Program-made: the position numbers and the translations under genes | Origin: Rhytidiadelphus loreus | Taxonomy: Eukaryota > Streptophyta > Bryopsida > Hypnales > Hylocomiaceae | Assembly: GCA_947034895.1 (NCBI GenBank) | Contig: OX344763.1 | Coordinates: 67,041,093 to 67,105,092, forward strand | Direction: 5' to 3' | DNA length: 64,000 bases | The notes under the pieces: model-generated | Told to the model about the DNA's origin: nothing | Database searches by the model: none | Seen by the model: the letters and a program-made list of their open reading frames with translations, nothing else | Shown here: one piece after another, positions 56,855 through 64,000 of the stretch | Position numbering within the stretch: position 1 is the first letter of the stretch | How the letters are laid out: each line of letters opens with the position of its first letter

Positions 56855-59800
56855 CTATTTAATTCTATCATTGTTGCCATCTCCTGAACCACCAGAGGAC
56901 CCCTTTGGATTGCGTTGCGCCACTTGAGCAGCAATTCTTGGACTTTCACGACGAGATTTTCCCCCAAGGCTTGTTGAGCTTAAGAGCCGTTTTGATTTGG
57001 TTGCCCTGTCAACAATGACAAATTGTCGTATTGTTTCCGGAGAATAGTCATCGTCATCTTCAATCTTCCGCTTTTGTTTGCGCTTCGGAGTCAAATCCAC
57101 ATCCATCGCCTTCAAGGCTCTCAGAGCAGCGTCCACTCGATTACCAGCACATTCACCATATGGTCATTACTAGGGTTGTTTACCCTAAACCCTTCGGTGA
57201 CTCCTTCCAATAGGAACGCCCTCCATTGACCTATGATGTCAGCCACCCTCCTATCAAATGCCCTTGCCACCTCCACGAACAAATCCCCTTTGTTTGATTC
57301 TCCATTCATTTCTACCTGAACACGAATTGATGCAGCTTCTTCTAGCTTAGATAAGAATAGTGCCCTGCCTATGGGAACGTGATTGTATGCCTTGTACTGT
57401 TCACTGAAGCCAAGAGGATGCTCCACCTCTATCCAATTGCCATCTAGCCCTTTCTGTACTTCTTTTTCGGGAAACCGAAAAATTTATGGTGTTGCATGCT
57501 CCAATGCCCTCCCATACTGCGACAAAACAATTCACGAGCCTCGCCATCATCAATGGCACAAGCCCGCAACTCCACTTCCATATTTTGGGTCATCCACATG
57601 AAAGAATCCACCAGTTGCATGGATGCATCATACAATTCATGCTTCTGTTCCTTTGGATCCCATATGAGGGGTTTCCCCCAATGCGAATAATTCTGGAATT
57701 TGTATGGCCCTTAGTCAAGTGGAAGAGTCCATCTATTGTATTCGTGGCTGGAGGGCATACCTTCCAAGATGCCAAACATCTCGTAGAACCTAGGACTCAA
57801 AGGAGAACAGCACTCGGCACAAGCGGATCGAAAAAGGGATGCTTGCACAACGTATTTGATATGAAAAATGTGGCGACAATGGCCCATGGTGAAAGCTCCT
57901 TCAGGCCCAAAAGGACCTTGGCAAATGCTACAATGACCCTTCAACATTTCATTGCCTGGATTAGAACCATGCACAACTATCTTCTCGTTCTTCTTGATGT
58001 GTGCTGAAAGCATTGTGTAAGGAGTCCATCCTTCCTCTACTTCAAAAGTCCAATTGATGTCGCGATTGTGGGCTAGCGATTCCTTCTTGGCGTGGTTCAA
58101 CCGCTCGTACATGGCATCCATATCTCCCCAACATGTCATTGGCATAGACCCCCAAGAATGTTGCTCGACCGCACTCTTGAATTTCTTCAAAGCAGCCTCA
58201 ACGACATTGCAATCTTCATCCGACTTCATTGCAAGGGTGCGAATCCCGATCATTGCCCGAGATGCTAAAGACGGTTTGTCTTGAAGTTGTTGTATCCATG
58301 TCAACCACCGAGACTCCGATCCGCTCACTGGTAGACATTCATCCATGTTCTCCACTCGTTTCATCCGGTCCAACCTCGATTGAAGAAGGGCATTTTCTTG
58401 GTTTACCTCATTCAATCTTCGATTCAACTCGCTCCAAGTTGGAACCTCATCCACCTTTCTGGTCTCAAGCTCCTCCACTGCTTTGGCCTTCTCAAATGGA
58501 AGAGAGAGTTGATCGCTTTCTTGAGTTTCTTGCGACCTCGGTAGTTGGTTCTCCACTGTAGAGAGGCCATGTTCTTCGTTTCGTTCCTTCAAATATTTGT
58601 CGCTATACTTCTTCCTTGACATCACCAATTGCCTTCCCAATGACTCACAATTTTCAACGACCCTTTCATACTTTTTACTCCACTCGTCATTCTTCTGCTC
58701 CAGCTCCACGATTGTCTTCAAGTAGTTGTACTTCTCATCAAGAAGTGATAGCGCTCCACTAGCAAACTTGTGAAAAGCCAATCCACCCTTCAATAGTGGA
58801 TGCGATAATGTGGATAAATTCTTGGCCAATTCCATAGCCAACAGGGCCATTTTTGCTACAACTTCAACAGAATATGTTATTGCTTGAGCGGATGTCACAA
58901 AATCGTGAAGCCCAAGTTTATTTTCGGTTGCCATAGAGCACTCGGCCTCGTTCACGGGTTCACCTTCTCTCGATCCATCCATTTGAGATGGGTACTCTAA
59001 TCCGCACCTAAGTATGATTTCAAGATGCTCCGGATTTGGAATTTGATCCACATATTGCAATCTTCTAGGAGTTAAAGTGCACAAGAGCGGATACTTGCGC
59101 ACAATCTCCTCGCCATCAATATTGGAGGTCGTTGCCACGTTTTGAAGTCACTCTACGAACAGGCCTGACGATTGAACTTCACGAATTGGGCTCAATATTG
59201 GACTATGCGGTGTTGGCGAGTCCACGTTTGGAGGAACATACTTCAAACTATCGAGAGCATCGCTGTCTATAAGCTGTTCAATTGTAGCATTTGCTCTTGC
59301 AACTTTGTCTTCATCCATGTCTTCTCGCGACGAGGAAGAGGGGGCAACTTCTTTCATGAGGTCGTGCTTGTTTGGAGCAATGCTTTGCTCCCCCGTGATT
59401 GGTACATGAACCGAGGTGGATAAACAAGTCTCCAGATCCTTGAAATTGACCTTCCAAAATACACCTCCTGAAGAGGCATTGGTGGCCTCCGCTCCTAGTT
59501 GTGTGGGGTCCAACTGTACTACGTCACCTACACCCTGTGAAACCTTCATTGTAGGTGTTCTAGTATTTTTGAATACTATTTTAGATTCAGCCGTTTGTGC
59601 CCCATGGTTGTATAAATCGGGAATATCCTTTTGATTTTTTGAAAGTTGAAGCGGCAATTGCGATGTCGTTGGAAACGTGCTCCAATCCACCTTCCGACCC
59701 AATATGAATTCTGCATACACCATAGATGCCGTGCTGTAATTTATGTATCCTTTACTCCTTGCCTTGTTGCCGAAGAGGGCCTTCCACACCTCGTCTGATC

Positions 59801-60098
59801 GATGTACAAAATGACTATTCTTGCAAGTCCACGGCTTACAATTGAAATATCTTATGTGGGCTGCGTGGGAATTCCGAGGTCACAACTTGTCAATGTAGTA
59901 CATTTTGACAAATTGTTTGCACATTTTAGAGCTCCAATATTCTGCCTCTACTTTCTCCCAGTCAGGCTCCGCTTTGATGTTTGGATCATCTAAAATGTCA
60001 TACTGCAATGCATGTCCGGCCCCCCTTGTTTTAATTTTCTTCGGCGGAGGTTGTGTTGAAGTCGTCCCAGTAGCCCCTCCATCACCTTTCGCGGCCAT
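56855..60098 (-). pseudogene. Large coiled-coil/RING zinc-finger protein of a transposon-like family, pseudogene
   Basis: One frame from ATG 60098 to 57711, broken only by TGA at 59880 and TGA at 59148. Part 1 (60098-59700): Pro/Lys leader, then CKQFVKMYYIDKL, PRNSHAAHIRYFN, GYINYSTASMVYAEFILG and KVDW, collinear with the plus-strand gene at 62457. Part 2: acidic Ser/Thr-rich linker. Part 3 (about 58850-58300): heptad-rich coiled coil. Part 4 (57890-57770): RING-like finger GHCSICQGPFG, HCRHIFHI, SACAECCSPLS, then FYEMFG. A TAA at 57711 is followed in frame by GPYKFQNYSHWGKPLIWDP; one-base shifts near 57440 and 57165 lead to a basic tail (KRKQKRKIEDDDDY) ending at 56855. Total about 1,080 codons. 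A RING could imply ubiquitin ligase activity, but the four lesions make this a pseudogene unless they are sequencing errors. No family name is known to me. Confidence 0.6.
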
Positions 60099-60329
60099 GC
60101 TTGATACTTTGAATTGAAGAGCAATTCAAAGTAAAAAATTCGGTCAATTGAAATATATGTGTATGTAAATCTGCCAAAGTCACACCGTAATAAAATATGT
60201 TGGACCCCTTCTCTCCACCAAGTAAGAGCAACTAGCGCCAAAGGCAACAGCAGCACATCTGACTTGGCAAGCTTGGAGAGAAGAAGTGAAAAGAAATGAA
60301 GGGCCCATCCGATGATATAGCCATCTGAA

Positions 60330-60625
60330 ACCAACCCTAATACCGGTTCGGTCCCGGACCTCAATCCGTCCGACTCTTGGCCGTCGCATCGGACTTGGTT
60401 GTCCGATCAGGCGGACCGAACAGGCCGTCGCCGTCCGATCAGGCTGTCGGAAGAGGCCGTCGGATCCGACACCCCCGGCCGATCAGGTTGTCGGATCGAA
60501 CGCTGCCGGAAGACGCCGTGGCCGTCGGAAGACGGATCCGAAGTCGCCTGCGACCGATCAGGCGGACCAAACAGGCCGTGGCCGTCGGATCAGGACGTCA
60601 GAGGAGGCCGTCGGATGGATTTTAG
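60330..60625. repeat. GTCCGA/TCGGAC-rich cluster 3
   Basis: At least twelve close relatives of GGCCGTCGGATCAGG or its complement in about 290 bp, for example GTTGTCCGATCAGGCGGACC, GGCCGTCGGATCCGAC, GGCCGTGGCCGTCGGATCAG. It begins about 230 bp upstream of the RING gene start codon and is far GC-richer than its flanks. Confidence 0.75.
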
Positions 60626-60830
60626 GTATTCAGCTCTCCGATCAAACCGTCGTATCCTCTGCACGGACTTGCTGAACTGTCATCCTCCAGTTATGTATAC
60701 ACTGTTCAAACAACAGATCCTTGAAATAGTTAAATCACTGTAAAAAATAATCAATGAAATGTAGAAAGCGTCCAATGTGTGAAAGCTTATTGTTCATTTC
60801 CTTCCCTACATTGTTTGATTCTTTCTAATG

Positions 60831-60869
60831 CTAAACCCTAGACCCTAAATCCTAGACTCTAAACCCTAC
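60831..60869 (+). repeat. Degenerate telomere-like (AAACCCTA) stretch
   Basis: CTAAACCCTAGACCCTAAATCCTAGACTCTAAACCCTA-type run, four to five imperfect units of the plant telomere repeat. Short, so more likely telobox or chance-derived than an ancient telomere. Confidence 0.6.
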
Positions 60870-61785
60870 AAATTATTAAATTTACATATAAAATATTCAT
60901 GTGCTCAACAAAAAATTGGTGCAGCATGCGGCATCACTTTTACAATTTCACCTTGTATTCCCACCATCCCAATATAATGTTGAAGCAATTTTGGCTCGCC
61001 CTCTATAAATGGTTACATGGATACATTATTACATTGCAATTTGAAGACATTTATTTTTTTGGATCCACAAAGTACATGATTTCTTTTATGATTTTAAGAT
61101 ATGATTTAAAAAGTCAATGTGGAAATGTTGGTTGAAATGTAATTTGAATGTAGAAACCATTGTGTAATTGATCCATTGAACTTGTAGTCTACATGTGATA
61201 ATTTAAATGTACTATACATGTGAACCTTGTCGACGAATTAGTTATTCATTTCTATGTTTCCGGGTATGAATTATTACATGGCACCGTGGAAATTGCAGAA
61301 GTGAAAGGTTGTCCCACAAAATTGACAATTGAATATGATGATCACTCATGTACGAGAATTAATACAAGGAGAACGTCACATATGATCATTTGAACGTTTT
61401 TGATTTACTTGTAAAATGTACTACTCATTCATGAATTCATGACATTGTAATATGGAAAATTTGAACCATATGGAATCTCTCTTTCTTTATTCAAAAAATG
61501 CAATTGTAAGTGCCCCATAAGGCCATAACCGTAGTTCATGAATTTCTACAATTCTTTCAAGAAAGCGAATTAGAGGATGTACATGATTTATTAAAAAAAT
61601 TACACATTTTGAAGCAATGGGATCCTAATTTTTCAAGGGCATAGCAAAACCCTATTGAATTTTGGAATTCAAGAATTCCATACTTCTTTCTTCTTGTTAT
61701 TTTCCTTCTATATACAAGGGTTTAGGGTTTTACAAGTAAAGTTTAAGATCCTACGGTTCAATTCCAAATTTTTTGACGTGCTCAC
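60870..61785. other. AT-rich spacer between the two divergent genes
   Basis: No coding sequence recognised. It separates clusters 3 and 4 and is where the outer ends of the two facing elements should lie. Confidence 0.5.
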
Positions 61786-62160
61786 AGGGGGGGCCTAAAA
61801 AGGGCACGTTGAATTGCCCCCTTCATTGCCCTTGCTGCAAGGCAAAGCCTGCAATTTTTTTTTGAAAAACTTTCTTTTTTTCCCAAAATTCTCCTCGCCG
61901 GACGGTTCATTTGCCCTTCCAACGCCTCGTCCAACTTTCTGACGCCTCGTCTGACCTTCTGATAGTCCCGAAAGCCGAAACCGACGCCCCTTTCGAGCTT
62001 CCGACGCACCGTTCGACCTGTTCGTCCACTTGTCCGTGCGTCTGCACTTTCTCGGTGACCGTGCGATTCATCGTGCGACGGTTTCGGGCCGCACAATGGG
62101 GGCGTCGGATAACAGGCCGTCCGATTCGGACGGACCCTAAAGCGCTGTCGGAAGCCATAA
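61785..62160. repeat. Candidate element terminus (CACAGGGGGGGCC) plus GTCCGA-like cluster 4
   Basis: At 61785, CACAGGGGGGGCCTAAAAAG is followed by hairpin-forming GGGCACGTTGAATTGCCC. hAT elements commonly begin CAGGG, so this could be the left terminus; the other end lies beyond the window, so an 8-bp target duplication cannot be tested. 61890-62160 holds GCCGGACGG, repeated GACGCCTCGTC(C/T) words and GGCCGTCCGATTCGGACGGACC (a palindrome). It ends about 300 bp before the ATG at 62457. Confidence 0.5.
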
Positions 62161-62456
62161 ATAGCGTTTCTGACGCCTCATTTTTCCACAGCCGTTTCCC
62201 TCCCGAAGTGGGTTTTCCAGTGCCCGATGTGAATTTGTGGCTCTTCGCATCCCTTTCGGTTTGGTGTGTGAACGGTTGTACTTGGATACTTGATGGTTTT
62301 AAGTGATGTGGTTTGAATAATTTTTTGGATGTGAGGAACTGTGAATTAGAAAACCGTTTGACTCCATTGCATTGGAAGTGAAAGCACTTGTTGCACTTGT
62401 TGCAATTTTTTGGGAAAATTCGAACATCAATTATCTTCATTGTAATCAAGGTTACC

Positions 62457-63461
62457 ATGTCTCGCCCTAAACCATCGAGTAAGAGTAAGAAAGGGAAATC
62501 TCAAGATATGAATTGGGTTGACTGGAAAAATACTAATTGCGTAGCTGAAGATGGATGGGAAGAAGAGCGAAAGAAAGTTTGGGACTGCACAACATGCAAG
62601 AAGTACGTAAAGATGACTCACCTCTCCAAAATGTGGTCACGAGAACGCGTTGAAGGCCAAGTTCGTCGATGGGAAGGACAAATGTCCACATGTACGAGCC
62701 AACACTTTCTTCACCGTTACGAAGAAGTAACGCGTTCAGTGGGTTTACGTGACTCCAAACCTAATATAATGAACTATTATAACATGGCTATGGTTTGGGC
62801 AGAGATTGTACTCCACAAAGATGTGGATTGGCATACCATATATGGGAAACATGTGGATAATCTGAATCGGAATGATGCAATGATTTATACTAGCTGGACT
62901 GCTGCAAGTGATTGCCAGCCAAAGTGGTCCAATTGAGGGCAGTTTGGATTTCCTGTAGTTGTGGTGCTACATGGAGAAGATGAATGGTCGAGTGATGGTG
63001 ATAAGGGTGGAGCTCCAACTTCTGTGACATTGGGAGAGAAGCATGAGCGAAAAAAAGATCGAGAAGACATTGAATACGAACAACAAATGCAAGAAGCAAT
63101 GCGTAGAAGCGTAGAGGACTGTGGTCGACAAGATGGGTATGATGGATTCTACCAACGTGACCGTGGTGCATATGACCCACCAAATGGGCCCTATGGTTCA
63201 CACTATGGCCATGACCCCCAACATGGCTCTCAAAACGTTGGAGGCTCTTATTATGGCGGTTCAACTCAAAGAGGATCAAACCATGGTGATTCAATTCCTC
63301 CTTCAACTTTTGGAGGTCCTTATTCCGCAAATTATGGACGAGGAGGTGGGCAAAGCGGATATGTTCTCGGCTACTATGGCGGAGGACCATATCTCGGTGT
63401 TTATGGTGGTGGTCCTACAGGCCCAAGCCAGAGAAATGACACGGATTCAGATTCCGAATGA
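62457..63461 (+). pseudogene. Transposon-like protein: shared N-terminal domain plus Gly/Tyr-rich tail, in-frame TGA
   Basis: ATG 62457 opens a 159-codon stretch with a Lys/Ser-rich leader, TCKKYVKMTHLSKMWSRERV, then NYYNMAMVWAEIVLHKDVDW. The same blocks occur in the minus-strand gene at 60098 (CKQFVKMYYIDKL, ASMVYAEFILGRKVDW). A TGA at 62934 interrupts it, but the same frame continues as GQFGFPVVVVLHGEDEWSSD, a charged stretch IEYEQQMQEAMRRSVEDC, and a tail rich in Gly, Tyr, Ser and His ending DTDSDSE at 63461. A DNA-binding or accessory role beside a hAT transposase is inference; a transposase would lie past the right edge. No introns needed. Confidence 0.55.
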
Positions 63462-64000
63462 AGCCGAATCAAACACTATTGTAGTGTTTGTCTTACAATA
63501 TGGGCTCTAAATTGCAATTTAGTTGTTTTCCATACAATGATGCAATATAGAATGTAGCAAGCATAGTGTAATGGTGTCAATGAGTGGTCGTCAGTCGTCA
63601 CGTACAATGCAAAACCGCTACAATTGCGATGTATTGAAATGTATTATTAGAATGATAGATTTCTCATGTTCATGGTATTATTGAATGTCATTGCTATGCA
63701 ATGGATCAAGCCATGGTGTTTTGGAAGCTAAGTATAGCAATGGCCCAGCTTTTACCATTTTGTCATTCGAATGTGAAAATGTGAATGCACCATCATAGAT
63801 GGCATGTTGTTACCTAATTTTTATTTTAGAAAAAGCATAAGGTAGCATGTTATATTCTGTAGACCCTCCTACATAAAGTAAATTGTCACTTATTAGTACA
63901 TCTAGGTCCAACACACACCTTGAGCCTTGCGAATGGTGATGGACATAAATGTTTGGAGTCACGGTTTTAATATTTGGTAATCTTCCTATTCTTCCTATGA
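63462..64000 (+). other. Downstream flank, no gene recognised
   Basis: AT-rich with short open frames; nothing supportable before the window ends. Confidence 0.5.

Noticed and set aside
60831..60869. Interstitial telomere marking a chromosome fusion
   Set aside because: Only four to five imperfect units; similar single telobox words occur elsewhere in the window.

Overview
The window looks like nuclear DNA of a land plant, probably a non-seed plant (fern, lycophyte or bryophyte). The evidence is short GT-AG introns, plant telobox-like AAACCCTA stretches, a CACTA-type MITE, hAT, MULE and gag-like transposon proteins, a DLNxxP (EAR-like) repression motif, and large AT-rich gaps without coding signal. 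No intact housekeeping gene was recognised. Almost all coding signal is decayed mobile-element protein, so this reads as transposon- and satellite-rich heterochromatin.

Layout. 1-3118 (minus) is a MULE-like transposase pseudogene that runs off the left edge. 4480-5540 is a 276-bp tandem repeat leading into a 12-exon plus-strand pseudogene (5560-10455) whose joined exons read as a ParB-like N-terminus, a charged coiled coil and a beta-class N6/N4 DNA methyltransferase; this is the most unusual object here. 11690-15170 is a GC-richer CCGGA-rich island with a TATA box and a decayed gag-like protein. 16770-18111 (minus) is a second, unrelated ParB-like pseudogene. 20-28.2 kb is repeat-dominated: 44-bp and 174-bp tandems, then a roughly 4.3-kb array of about 178-bp satellite units with a 4-unit higher-order repeat, an inversion at its right edge, and flanking inverted repeats.

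29.4-31.6 kb and 50.9-51.8 kb carry two paralogous DUF7869-like transposon proteins. 33.8-36.3 kb is a direct duplication; its second copy has been invaded by a fragment of a HAS1/DDX18-type DEAD-box helicase gene. 36.4-44.3 kb is AT-rich and non-coding, with a 62-bp tandem repeat, a 162-bp CACTA MITE and a repeat family with TTAA-flanked inverted ends. 45.35-48.03 kb holds two convergent genes, an AT-hook protein ending in an EAR-like motif and a zinc-finger protein, both with lesions.

54.8-64 kb contains a truncated hAT (DUF659) transposase, a roughly 1,080-codon coiled-coil/RING pseudogene in the same orientation, and a divergent plus-strand gene sharing its N-terminal domain. GTCCGA/TCGGAC-rich clusters lie 60-550 bp upstream of each of these three and look like subterminal repeats, so the region may be two related two-gene elements head to head.

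Limits: everything was read by eye and by hand translation. Family names are from motif recognition, not searches. Exon borders are from splice-site inspection and reading-frame agreement.
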